Positions 21,782-32,260 of a DNA stretch of 64,000 nt are shown here, piece after piece. This DNA comes from Rhinopithecus roxellana (taxonomy: Eukaryota; Chordata; Mammalia; Primates; Cercopithecidae). Under the pieces are notes generated by a model. The model did no database searches. It saw nothing but the letters and a program-made list of their open reading frames with translations, and was not told the DNA's origin. The number at the start of each line of letters is the position of its first letter. The stretch's first letter is position 1. The position numbers and the translations under genes were made by a program. The DNA is taken from positions 91,790,174 to 91,854,173 of the forward strand of contig NC_044550.1 of the NCBI RefSeq assembly GCF_007565055.1, written 5' to 3'.

Positions 21782-23886
21782 TTGTTTTTTAAAGTATTTT
21801 TCAGTGTAGGGAAGAATGAGAGAACTGCACTTAGATTGTGTGATATACACAACATGGATGACGCAGAGAATCCAGAATCATGTTCAAAAGATAGAATGTC
21901 TCCCAGACAATAACCAAAGCAAAAGTGTCAACATACCTGAAAAATATTGCTTATAATTTAGAAGAAGCAATGATATGCCACAAAAAATCAGTATGTGGGA
22001 CAACAATGTCAGTTCTCCAGTACAATGTATTTTTTACCTGGCTAAGGGAAATTGGAACACTCGGTCATCTATAGCCTTTGTAAAAACTAGTCAATCAATT
22101 AATTAATTGTACAGGAATAGATCAATAACAAATAAATGCAATTTTAAAAATAATCAGATTCTGATGTCATTATACCTTCAAATCGTAAAACTAACAAACT
22201 CTTGATATTTGTGCTCCAATAATTTAATTTCTCATTTTTTTCTACAGCATTTGCTTCTTAGCTTCAATGTTCATTTTGATAATCATCTTTTCAACATGTT
22301 ATTGGGTTGATTTTAATATTCAGTTCTCTTAATAGATATTTTAAGGGTCATGGAATAAATTATAAATATATTATTATGCAAAAACCTACTCTTAGTACTG
22401 TTATCATGGATCATCACTTTTGAATCAGAAGAACTCGGGGACCTGAATAAAGCAAGCACATCATTTAGGAACCAATCAATCAGAAGATAAAAATCACACA
22501 GTAACTTGAACATAAAAATTTTAAATAAAAATAAATTATTAACTATAACAGAGAGTTGGAATAATGGAAAATTATCTACTAAAGAGTAAAGGGTACTCTA
22601 AAAAATATAAAAATAACAGATATACAGCAAACCACCACCCCTTGGAATGACATAGTACTCCTGAGGAACAGGCTCTTCTCTAGCACTATTGAGATCCAGA
22701 CTTCCTTGATGAGAGTGGGCATATCTATGACTCACTGGACAGTAGAGAAAGTCACTGGGGTTACAAAACCACCCAAGGTGGTACAAGAGGACATTTTTTA
22801 ATAAGAGATGCCCTGTTGGAAACCCTTCACTGGGAAACCCTGAGCATTGAGGAAGTTGCACACGGTGTGGGAGCCTGCCTAAAAGAACACAGCAGAACCA
22901 GAAAGAGAAACTCCTTTCCTCATCCATGGTTAAATAGGTGAAATATTTACAGAATCTATGCTTACATATTATTGTATAGCAGTTATTTCAAGGTGATTTA
23001 GAGAATAGAGGCAATGCATTATAACCAGTACCTAAATTTTCAGTATATGGCAGGGAAAATGCCAAGTTAAGAAAACGAATGGTCAACTATGTGGTTTACT
23101 GCAGGCCACATGTTTTGCTCTGTACTCATTTTATATCCTACTCATCCACCAATAAGAAGGGGACAGAAAAGGGATTAGCATACAGAAAATAAATTCAGAA
23201 GTATGCCAGAGTTAGTTACATGAGTGTTTTCAATTTGTGAAAATTCATTTATTCATATGACTGTATTGTTTTTATACTTAAATAAAAACTTGTAAAGTAA
23301 AACATGCCATAGCACACAGCCTTCCACAATATCCATGAACTGAGCCATATTGATACACTTATTTCTTTATGGTGTAATTTTCTATTTAATTGCAATGGTT
23401 TAATTGTGTATAATTTTATTTCTAGGCCCTAAAGATACGTAGATCTTAAATACATGTTTGTTAAAAAAATTGAAGAGAATATCTATTGTGGAAGTTAACA
23501 TTTGCAAGCTTTCAAATTTTTTTTTTTCCAAAAACATCTTAGAGTTTCTCAGTTTGCCTGTACATGAACGCAATTGCCATAATAATTGCTATGAGGAAAC
23601 TGCCTCCAAGATTATTAATTAGTTTATGATAAAAAACCAAATAACCTCTATTTCATTTCTAAGTTCTTGTCCTTGCATGAAAGTTACTCATTGGAGATCC
23701 AACTCTTCCCCAAATAACTGAAAATTGAAATGTCTTCACCCTTCAGTGGAGAATCATTTCCTGTCTTCGAAGATAAGTCTTTTCAACAGTGTTGTGAACA
23801 AACGAATTACCTTTAGTGGTAGACTGATTTCACTGATGGTCTTAATTGCTTTTCTAAACCATGTCATTTGTTCTGTAACTTTCCGG

Positions 23887-23923
<37 letters not shown>

Positions 23924-24284
23924 ACTATGTGCTGTGCTGTGTTAATTTATCTGGCTAAAGTGGTATTAACAAATGTAACGCAAGCAGAGACTTGGAAAAA
24001 GAAAAGTGTGCATTTCTTCTTGTTCTATTATTGCATGACATGGCCTGCTATCTCTTGGACGATTGCTATCAACATGAAAATCAATTCAGACTAGCTTACA
24101 GGAAGATGAGAAACCACGTGGAGTACAGCAAAGGTATCTCAGCTGAAGCCATCCAAGACTAGCTGGCTCATAGGTTACCCATCAGTTTAGGAATGAGTAA
24201 ATGAGTAAACCCGGGCAAGATCAGTGAAGTTCAATCCAGATCAGCAGAACCTCCAAGCTGACACCCAAATATTCCAGAAATAAT
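21782..24284. other. Intronic sequence, unassigned
   Basis: Mostly AT-rich. The part at 22598-22930 is richer in GC and may be an old LTR or DNA transposon; I could not name it. A 34-T run lies at 23889-23922. No exon found. Confidence 0.4.
23889..23922. repeat. Poly-T homopolymer, 34 bases
   Basis: Uninterrupted T run after TTCCGGTC and before GACTATGTGC. No Alu or L1 sequence adjoins it, so its origin is unclear. Length may vary or be affected by sequencing error. Confidence 0.95.
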
Positions 24285-24300
24285 GACTATCTGTGATTTT

Positions 24301-24621
24301 TTTTTCTTTTTTCTTTTCTTTTCTTTCTTTCTTTTTTTTTTTTGACGGAGTCTCACTCTGACACCAGGCTGGAGTGCAGTGGCACGATCCCGGCTCACTG
24401 CAACCTCCGCCTTCCGGCTTCAGTTGCTTCCCTGGCCTCAGCCTCCCGAGTAGCTGGGACTACAGGCGTAATTTTTATTAATTTTTTTTTTTTTTGTATT
24501 TTAATAGAGATGAGGTTTCACCATATTGGGCAGGATGGTCTCAGTCTCCTGACCTCGTGATCTGCCCGCCTCAGCCTCCCAAAGTGCTGGGATTACAGGC
24601 GTGAGCCACCACGCCCTGCTC
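24301..24621 (-). mobile_element. Alu element, antisense, with small internal deletion
   Basis: Starts with a T/C-rich tail (24301-24343), then GACGGAGTCTCACTCTGACA, and ends GCGTGAGCCACCACGCCCTG. A near-exact 16-base target-site duplication, GA(C/T)TATCTGTGATTTT, lies at 24285-24300 and 24622-24637. The CCCGCCACCACGCCCGGC segment is missing near 24468, replaced by AATTTTTATT. Confidence 0.96.
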
Positions 24622-24637
24622 GATTATCTGTGATTTT

Positions 24638-26044
24638 AAACACTAAATTTTGAAGTAATGTGTCATGTATGTAGCAAAAACTAATGTACATTTTTTACCT
24701 TGAGCTGAGGTTTCTTTCTCACTTAATCACTGTTTAAAAGTTAGTTTTGTATTAAATTTTGTTTCGTTTTCTTAAATAATGTTCAGAGCAATTCACAGGA
24801 GTCATTGCATTGGAAAATTATATTAAGAACCAAAAACCTAAGATTCTAATATGAGATGGTCAGTTGGATTTCCGAATATCTGGAGACCATTTCTCTTCAT
24901 ACCAGCAATGGAAGATCGTGAATCTAAATTGCATTACAAGCAAAATACAGAATATCACGTACCATAAACTTTTAGGGTTATATGGGCAGAGATAAAAATT
25001 TAAATTTAAAACTTTATAAATGTTGAGTCCACCAAATGACATAATTGGTTAAGAAATAAGAGTTAAAGAAGTAACAGTAGTTATTCAATTTCCTCATTAA
25101 GAGAGGTTGCAAGAGTTAAATGAAATGATTTGAAGGTTATTCAGAAAGGTTTTACAACAAAAAAGGTGATAACTCAATAATGTATACATACTGACAGTTC
25201 GTTTCACAAAGAGTGTGCTAACCCACAAGTTATTAGTCATATAATGAGTTTGACGACTGTCAATTAGGTAACAATGATAAACAGCTGCAGAAAATTGTAC
25301 TGTCCATGTTCTCCATTATTATGAAAATGTAGAGAAAAAATCTTAAGATGTGATGATTAGTCCATAAATATGTTTAAATATGTTATATATGAGCAATATA
25401 TTGCTAAATTTTATAATTCTTTTTTTCTGTGTGCAGCTAGATGATACTGCTGTTGTTGACTCAGCTGCCATTTTTAAGTCAGGAGAGAATTGGGAGTTTT
25501 GCTTTGCTAATTGCAACACATGACAGTTGAAATATATATCATACTATAAAACTATGGCTTCTTTTCATATTTATGTTATCTGTCTCGAGATAAAAATAGC
25601 TAAAAGTTTAAAAAATGTAGAGTATTAAAAACTTTCTCTAACACAATTTGCTTTCTGTCAGAAAATGTTTATTGGGCACCTGTTCTTTACTGGTCACTAA
25701 TGAAGACTGCATGGCTATATTTTCAGATGTCCTACGGGAATGGATAATTTTCTTTTAACTAATAACAGAGAGAAAGATATAATTGGTTTTGAAAACCTGA
25801 ATAAAGAAAGCTGGTTCTTGTGCCGCTTCTAATCTTAAATCAGTCAACTCACCAGTTCAATATATGCTTATGTCAAACAAAAGTTATCTATGGTATTCAC
25901 TGGATACTGAATATTTGTCATCATTAAATGATTATTTTCCTATTCTTTCTTTTTGCCGCCTTAAGCTATAGTGGATGATATTATATAACCACATGTGCAT
26001 ATGTGCATAATGCATAATGTTTTTGCCATCAATATTGTGCTCTG
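24638..26044. other. Intronic AT-rich sequence; weak antisense L2 at about 25650-25770
   Basis: Mostly unassigned. AAAATGTTTATTGGGCACCT followed by GTTCTTTACTGGTCACTAAT resembles the reverse complement of the L2 3' end ('tttattgagcacctactatg'), so a short antisense L2 is possible. Nothing gene-like seen. Confidence 0.45.
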
Positions 26045-26309
26045 TTTTTTTTGGGGGGTGGGGACGGAGTCTCGCTCGGTCGGCCAGGTTGGAGTGCAGT
26101 GGCGCGATCTCAGCTCACTGCAAGCTCCACCTTCCTGGTTCACGCCACTCTCCTGCCTCAGTCTCTGGAGTAGCTGGGACTACAGGAGCCCGCCACCACG
26201 TCCGGCTAATTTTTTGTGTGTGTTTTTAATAGAGACGGGTTTTCACCGTATTAGCCAGGATGTCTCGATCTCCTGACCTCGTGATCCGCCCGCCTCGGCC
26301 TCCCAAAGA
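26045..26309 (-). mobile_element. Alu element (AluY-like), antisense, lacking its 5' end
   Basis: From a T/G-rich tail (26046-26063) through GACGGAGTCTCGCTCGGTCG to CCGCCCGCCTCGGCCTCCCAAAG, where it stops; the last 35 or so bases of a full Alu (TGCTGGGATTACAGG onward) are absent. Flanks CAATATTGTGCTCTG and GAATACTGTGCTTCT look like a diverged target-site duplication. This suggests 5' truncation on insertion and not later deletion. Confidence 0.95.
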
Positions 26310-26340
26310 ATACTGTGCTTCTTAAAGAAGTGCTGTTGTG

Positions 26341-26659
26341 GCCGGGCGCGGTGGCTCAAGCCTGTAATCCCAGCACTTTGGGAGGCCCAGACGGGTGGAT
26401 CACGAGGTCAGGAGATCGAGACTATCCTGGCTAACACGGTGAAACCCCGTCTCTACTAAAAAATACAAAAAACTAGCCGGGCGTGGTGGCGGGCGCCTGT
26501 AGTCCCAGCTACTCGGGAGGCTGAGCCAGGAGAATGGCGTGAACCCGGGAGGCGGAGCTTGCAGTGAGCTGAAGTGAGCTGAGATCCAGCCACTGCACTC
26601 CAGCCCGGGCGGCAGAGCAAGACTCTATCTCAAAAAAAAAAAAAAAAAAAAAAAAAAAA
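26341..26659 (+). mobile_element. Full-length young Alu (cercopithecine AluY lineage), forward
   Basis: Complete from GCCGGGCGCGGTGGCTCAAG to a poly-A of about 28 bases. It has GAGATCCAGCCACTGCACTC where human AluY has GAGATCGCGCCACTG, the change typical of macaque AluYR as I recall. The right monomer carries an extra GAAGTGAGCT, so GTGAGCTGAAGTGAGCTGAG reads as a 10-bp internal duplication. Target-site duplication is GAAGTGCTGTTGTG before and GAAGTGTTGTTGTTG after. Confidence 0.97.
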
Positions 26660-26940
26660 GGAAGTGTTGTTGTTGCTTTTGTTACCTTTGTAACAATTTA
26701 AATGCAAATATTTAGGTTATCACGTGTTTGAAAATACTTGGATCTGAAACTCAGCCTTGATACTGACCCATTTTTAAAAATTGGAGCAATTTATTTCCTT
26801 TTTCTAAGCTTCAATTTCCAAATATGCCCAATGGAAATGAAAACATCTGCTCACTTTACCTCACAAGTAGGTATCAGGAGCAAATTAAATGATATTTTGG
26901 AAAATGCTTTGCAAATTACAATAAAATGTGAAGCAGAAGA

Positions 26941-26941
<1 letters not shown>

Positions 26942-26972
<31 letters not shown>

Positions 26973-27255
26973 GAGGCGGAGTCTTGCTCTGTCACCCAGG
27001 CTGGAGTGCAGTGGCCGGATCTCAGCTCACTGCAAGCTTCCCCTCCCGGGTTCCCGCCATTCTCCTGCCTCAGCCTCCCAAGTAGCTGGGACTACAAGCG
27101 CCCGCCACCTCGCCCGGCTAGTTTTTTGTATTTTTTTAGTAGAGATGGGGTTTCACTGTGTTCGCCAGGATGGTCTCGATCTCCTGACCTTGTGATCCGC
27201 CCGTCTCAGCCTCCCAAAGTGCTGGGATTACAGGCTTGAGCCACGGCGCCCGGCC
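26942..27255 (-). mobile_element. Full-length young Alu (cercopithecine AluYR-like), antisense
   Basis: Poly-T tail (26944-26972), GAGGCGGAGTCTTGCTCTGT, then the lineage mark GTGGCCGGATCTCAGCTCAC, ending GAGCCACGGCGCCCGGCC. An exact 15-base target-site duplication, AAGCAGAAGACTCTT, lies at 26931-26945 and 27256-27270. Exact duplications and few substitutions indicate a recent insertion. Confidence 0.98.
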
Positions 27256-27270
27256 AAGCAGAAGACTCTT

Positions 27271-27999
27271 AATCATAAGGAATGAATAACTTGTATATCA
27301 GCACATCTAATTTTGCATATATTAGAAATTTCTCGATGGGAATAAACTTGTTAAAGTAACAAGGGGTAACATTTGATAATTGCTTCTAACAGTTCACCTC
27401 AATCCCAATGGTCAACATGTTTTCTTTAATGTGACTGGTAAAATTAAGATGTTCTGGAGTTCTTTTATAAGTGAAAGTGGATATTCTTGCTTCCACATGA
27501 AAGGACTGTTTCTTTAATTGTCTTTTTTTGGGGGGAAATAAACAGGCTCAGAAACCGTCTTTGTTAAGAAAAATGTATAAAAAGGGTAATTGTAAATAAG
27601 TCCTATTTCATAGTTTGGAAATTTTCCACACATTTCTAAAATTACAAAAAATGATGAAGAAAAATCATGACTATGAATCTTTAAAAATAATATAATAGGT
27701 TTCTAGAGTAAATGTAGTATAATCCACAATAATGTAAATATCTATAAAAATATTTTACACCTCAGCTTAATGTTTGAAGGAGAAGAGAGTATATGTGGTG
27801 TAATAATAGAAATGTCATATGAGAGTTTTAAATTTCACATTAAAAAACATATCTGATAACTCCCTAGACTTTTCTCCTGAAAGTAGGCTCCACCCAAAGT
27901 GGTCTCTGTCAAATCTTTCAACTAGCCACAGTCTTCCAAATTGGAGTTTTCATACCTGTTGCCTGGTATATACATTCCAGAATATCTTCTATGTCCTAG
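27271..27999. other. Intronic sequence, no recognised element
   Basis: AT-rich unique-looking sequence; the 3' part could be the 5' extension of the L2 that follows. Confidence 0.4.
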
Positions 28000-28262
28000 T
28001 GATATCATATTGAATCTCCTGTTGCATAACATAAATTAGGTCCCTTTTGTATATTTTATCATATTAATAACCTATAATTTTATTCTATTTTTAATATAAT
28101 TACATTAACTTTTAAATTTTGTGTGATTATTTGTTAATTGCCTCGAAGGCCTTATACATGCAGGTAGATGCTGTTTAGTTCACTGTGTTAGTCTCAGCAT
28201 GCAGCACAATGCCTGGCACATACACAGTGATCAACGGGAATTTTAACGAATTAATGAATACA
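28000..28262 (+). mobile_element. L2 3' end, forward
   Basis: TTTGTGTGATTATTTGTTAA, then CAGCACAATGCCTGGCACAT and ACGAATTAATGAATA match the typical L2 3' end ('acagtgcctggcacatag...aatgaatga'). The 5' limit is vague. Confidence 0.72.
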
Positions 28263-29197
28263 TTAATTATAATGTCTTATTGTTTTAGCTCACACGGATT
28301 TATTTGGAAAAAGTATTCTTTAAGAACATTTAAAAATACATAATGCTGAAAATAAGCCTATTTTTATCTTTGACTAGATATATTACTAAGTGATATATCA
28401 TTAAGTTTTGCCACTTAGATTTATCAGACTTCCTTGGATAACACCTCCATAGATGTGTGTGGTTATTTGTATTATTATGTAAAACCATGCTGTAGCATTC
28501 CAATTTCCAAACCAACAAATATATGTAAACACTTAAATTATGTATTTCATTGGATTATGTAGCAAACATTTTATTTAGAGATCATTATCAAATTAAATTG
28601 CATTTGAATAATTCACACAGTTAATTTTCCAAATTAAATCAGTTCAAATTGTCAAGAACATGAATGGTCTAATTTTACTTTTTACTTTTAAGCTAATAAT
28701 TCATCCTGACACAGTTTCATGAATACTAGAAGAAGACATGAGATTCATGGATCAGAGACAAGGTACAGCAAGCAGCATGAGCTTCATACTTGTATCATTC
28801 TTTTTGTCCCCTAAGTCCCTTTAGGGCGATGCAAACAGCTCAGGTGCATGCTGCAGATGGTAAACAAACCTGTCTTCTGTTACACAGGGAGATACTATTT
28901 TTGTTTTCAAAGACTGTTTGCTACATGTATATTCTCAAAAATATGGTCCAGAACTAAAACTGTCAATGCTCTGCTCACCAGACATGCAAAAACATGAGGG
29001 ACTCAGGGAAATTTGTCTCGTAATGTACTCTTCTGACATTAATGTAAATTTTGCAGTTTATACTTTGGAATAATCACTTTAATCATTTTATCTGAGTAGC
29101 ATGTGTATGTGTCAATTAAAAATTTTAATTTCAATAGAGTAAATTTGAACCTGCTAAATACTGTACTAGAGAAATTTTATACTGAATTATTGAAACT
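28263..29197. other. Intronic AT-rich sequence, no recognised element
   Basis: No repeat or exon recognised. The minus-strand 62-codon frame at 28330-28518 has no support. Confidence 0.4.
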
Positions 29198-29255
29198 AAA
29201 TAATACCACACATCTACAGCCATCTGATCTTTGACAAACCTGAGAGAAACAAGAA

Positions 29256-30308
29256 ATGGGGAAAGATTCCCTATTTAATAAATGGTGCTGGGAAAATTGG
29301 CTAGCCATAAGTAGAAAGCTGAAACTGGATCCTTTCCTTACTCCTTATACGAAGATTAATTCAAGATGGATTAGAGACTTAAATGTTAGACCTAATACCA
29401 TAAAAACCCTAGAAGAAAACCTAGGTAGTACCATTCAGGACATAGGCATGGGCAAGGACTTCATGTCTAAAACACCAAAAGCAATGGTAGCAAAAGCCAA
29501 AATTGACAAATGGGATCTAATTAAACTAAAGAGCTTCTGCACAGCAAAAGAAACTACCATCAGAGTGAACAGGCAACCTACAGAATGGGAGAAAATTTTT
29601 GCAATCTACTCATCTGACAAAGGACTAATATCCAGAATCTACAAAGAACTCAAACAAATCTACAAGAAAAAAACAAACAACCCCATCAAAAAGTGGGCAA
29701 AGGATATGAACAGACATTTCTCAAAAGAAGACATTCATACAGCCAGCAGACACATGAAAAAATGCTCTTCATCACTGGCCATCAGAGAAATGCAAATCAA
29801 AACCACAATGAGATACCATCTCACACCAGTTAGAATGGCAATCATTAAAAAGTCAGGAAACAACAGGTGCTGGAGAGGATGTGGAGAAATAGGAACACTT
29901 TTACACTGTTGGTGGGATTGTAAACTAGTTCAACCATTATGGAAAACAGTATGGCAATTCCTCAAGGATCTAGAACTAGATGTACCATATGACCCAGCCA
30001 TCCCACTACTGGGTATATACCCAAAGGATTATAAATTATTCTACTACAAAGACACATGCACACGTATGTTTATTGCGGCACTATTCACAATAGCAAAGAC
30101 TTGGAATCAACCCAAATGTCCATCTGTGACAGACTGGATTAAGAAAATGTGGCACATATACACCATGGAATACTATGCAGCCATAAAAAAGGATGAGTTT
30201 GCGTCCTTTGTAGGGACATGGATGCAGCTGGAAACCATCATTCTTAGCAAACTATCACAAGAAGAGAAAACCAAACACCGCATGTTCTCACTCATAGGTC
30301 GGAACTGA
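29256..30308 (+). pseudogene. L1 ORF2p C-terminal fragment, open for 350 codons
   Basis: A 5'-truncated copy of L1 ORF2, which in full encodes endonuclease and reverse transcriptase for LINE-1 retrotransposition (about 1275 residues). Only the C-terminal quarter is left, after the reverse transcriptase domain. The C-terminal cysteine-rich segment is intact: CWRGCGEIGTLLHCWWDC from residue 205, giving the Cys-x3-Cys...His-Cys-x3-Cys pattern. The frame reaches the normal stop with no internal stop or frameshift. The ATG at 29256 is an internal codon, not a real start. With neither endonuclease nor reverse transcriptase it cannot mobilise. Intact reading frame here reflects youth, not selection. 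Confidence 0.9.
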
Positions 30309-30363
30309 ACAATGAGCTCACTTGGACTCGGGAAGTGGAACGTCACACACCGGGGCCTATCAT

Positions 30364-30392
30364 GGGGAGGGGGGAGGGGGGAGGGGGGAGGG
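30364..30392 (+). repeat. G-rich tract in L1 3' UTR, potential G-quadruplex
   Basis: Four G-runs of four to six bases separated by single A (GGGGAGGGGGGAGGGGGG followed by AGGGGGGAGGG). A G-rich polypurine tract is a known feature of primate L1 3' UTRs. The equivalent in the second copy (43720-43742) has more interruptions. Confidence 0.93.
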
Positions 30393-30421
30393 ATTGCATT
30401 GGGAGTTATACCTGATATAAA

Positions 30422-30457
30422 TGACGAATTGATTGGTGCTGACGAGTTGATGGGTGC
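30422..30457 (+). repeat. Two copies of an 18-bp unit in L1 3' UTR
   Basis: TGACGAATTGATTGGTGC at 30422-30439 and TGACGAGTTGATGGGTGC at 30440-30457. The second L1 in this window has three copies. Confidence 0.96.
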
Positions 30458-30583
30458 AGCACACCAACATGGCACAAGTATACATATGTAACAAACCTGC
30501 ACGTTATGCACATGTACCCTAGAACTTAAAGTACAATAATTAAAATAAAATAAATAAAATAAAAAATTAAAAAAACAAAAAAA

Positions 30584-31424
30584 GGATAACAACATAAGGT
30601 TTAAAAAAATTGAACGTTGGCTTTACTTCTTTCAGATTATATTTCTGCAGTATGTTGCACAAACTTGTAAAGTGCCTTGTTGTATGTATAAAAATTAAGC
30701 ATGCTGTAAATCACAAAACTGTAGTCTTTATTATAGAATCTTTAAGCTAGCAACGGTGATAAAGATGACTTAGTCAAAAATGGCACATCGTATATAGCAA
30801 TGAAAATCAATTATATTGCTTTTTCATTCCCAGCAGGTGTTGACGGCCTAAGAAGGAAACTGATTCTATCCCTTTGCTACGGCAAAGTTATAGCTTAACT
30901 TTGCTTTAAATTTGAGAAACCTGTGGTGATTGCATGACCAAGGCCAATATATAAAACCCGGGTTTCTAAGATCTAATGCAAGATTGAGCTGAACAAGAAA
31001 GTGGGAATCATCATTTCAGCACAGGCAACACTTTCCTTCTCCTGTGGAAACCTAAATTAAAAATCAAATGGAGAGATGTTGAAATGGAAAACTAGGACTC
31101 TGCTGCAAATTTCTTTCTTGAAATAATAAAGAGAGCCTGCTGACACATTGATATGAAACTGTTAACATACTTAAGTCAATTTCCTCTATAATTTTTTTTT
31201 TAATATTTTAATTGTTGATGAAGTTTTTCTGTGGAGATTTTATGTGCCGTAATTTCTATCTGGTAATTTCAGGTGCAGGTACAACAAAAAATCGACTATG
31301 CTAGATCTAGATTCCCAAAGATATTATATCTAATTTCCACAGTCCCTTTTCTCATTCACAAAGTAAAATGGCCACCACAATTAGATCTTAAGCTTATAGA
31401 AGATGGATATATAATTAATGGCAA
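30584..31424. other. Intronic sequence, no recognised element
   Basis: No repeat recognised. CTATAAT- and TATA-like strings occur by AT composition only. Confidence 0.4.
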
Positions 31425-31512
31425 CATTACTAAATTCAGCATTCTTCATTTTATGAGAGAATAAACTGAGACACGGATGATCTGCAAAATTTGCCCAAGG
31501 TCTCAGAGGAAG
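31425..31512 (-). mobile_element. MIR-like SINE fragment, antisense
   Basis: TTCTTCATTTTATGAGAGAA, TAAACTGAGACACGGATGAT and TTTGCCCAAGGTCTCAGAGG match the MIR core in reverse complement ('attttacagatgaggaaactgaggc...cttgcccaaggtcaca'). It ends where the inverted repeat arm begins. Confidence 0.7.
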
Positions 31513-31685
31513 TGAGGACAAGAAAAGAAAAAAATATATATTATATTATAAAAATATATAACATATAAATATAAAAAATATATAAATATATATTTTTTCT
31601 TCATATTATATTAAATATATATAATATATTTAAATATATATTTATAATATAATATATATTTTTTCTTTTCTTGTCCTCACTTCCT
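31507..31685. repeat. AT-rich inverted repeat, arms of about 45 bp
   Basis: Left arm at 31507-31552 starts AGGAAGTGAGGACAAGAAAA and runs into AAAATATATATTATATTATA. The right arm at 31641-31685 is its reverse complement, ending TTTTCTTGTCCTCACTTCCT, with one base fewer in the A/T run. The spacer of about 88 bases is nearly pure A and T and has further partial self-complementarity. The outer 20 bases of each arm are not simple AT sequence, so the match is not a composition artefact. Confidence 0.96.
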
Positions 31686-31802
31686 ATATGTGTATATATG
31701 TATATATGTGTATATGTATATATGTATATATACGTGTATATATGTATATATATATGTGTATATATATGTGTATATATGTATATATGTGTGTATATATATA
31801 TG
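31686..31802. repeat. (TATATG/TGTATA)n low-complexity tract
   Basis: Alternating TA and TG with periods of 6-10 bases for about 115 bases, starting directly at the end of the right inverted-repeat arm. It is followed by TAACTTCCTGAATCAG, which repeats the ACTTCCT of the arm end. Confidence 0.95.
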
Positions 31803-32084
31803 TAACTTCCTGAATCAGTGGATTATGTCATTTATTACATAAAGGCCTGTTTTTGCCTGCAATTTTACATTAATTTATCAAGAAAATGGAGATATTTTTA
31901 TTTTCTTTACATTTCTTCATTTATCTATTATGCACACACCTAACAAATATTAATTTATAATCTTCTACCTACACTCTTATAGTAAAGCCTTATCACTAAA
32001 TAACTAACATTTAGCAATGTGTTACAAGTTTTCATTTATGCATGAAGTTTTAACATCTATTCCTAAATAATTATATAATATATA

Positions 32085-32260
32085 ATACCTATTTGGGAAT
32101 AAACACTATTCAAGGCACTGTGTATAGAAGTGAACCAAATGACCAAGGAATATATTCCTCCATCAGGAAGCATATTCCAGGGAGGAGCATCATACACTGA
32201 ACACATAGAAATGCGAATTTTGTAGTGTAACAATTATGGTAGGAAAAAAATAGGGTAGGA
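32085..32260 (-). mobile_element. L2 3'-region fragment, antisense
   Basis: AATAAACACTATTCAAGGCA, CTGTGTATAGAAGTGAACCA and CATATTCCAGGGAGGAGCAT follow the reverse complement of the L2 3' part ('gtgccaggcactgttc...gcagtgaacaaaacag'). Diverged; limits approximate. Confidence 0.6.

Larger units (their letters stand above)
29198..30583 (+). mobile_element. Young 5'-truncated L1 (Old World monkey L1PA-derived), forward
   Basis: Starts near AATAATACCACACATCTACA in ORF2, continues through the ORF2 stop (30306-30308), a 3' UTR with a G-rich tract (30364-30392), two copies of an 18-bp unit (30422-30457), the conserved terminus GTACCCTAGAACTTAAAGTA and a (TAAAA)n tail. Divergence from primate L1PA looks low. 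I could not find a clear target-site duplication at the ends. Confidence 0.97.

Noticed and set aside
22598..22927. 109-codon minus-strand frame as an exon
   Set aside because: No acceptor or donor pair in phase and no family resemblance.
29256..30308. 350-codon open frame, the longest in the window, as a host gene
   Set aside because: It is the C-terminal end of L1 ORF2 in a 5'-truncated insertion followed by a normal L1 3' UTR and A-rich tail.
30173..30595. 140-codon minus-strand frame, and the similar one at 43529-43876
   Set aside because: Both are antisense to the same L1 3' end; composition of the G-rich 3' UTR produces Pro/Ser-rich shadow frames.
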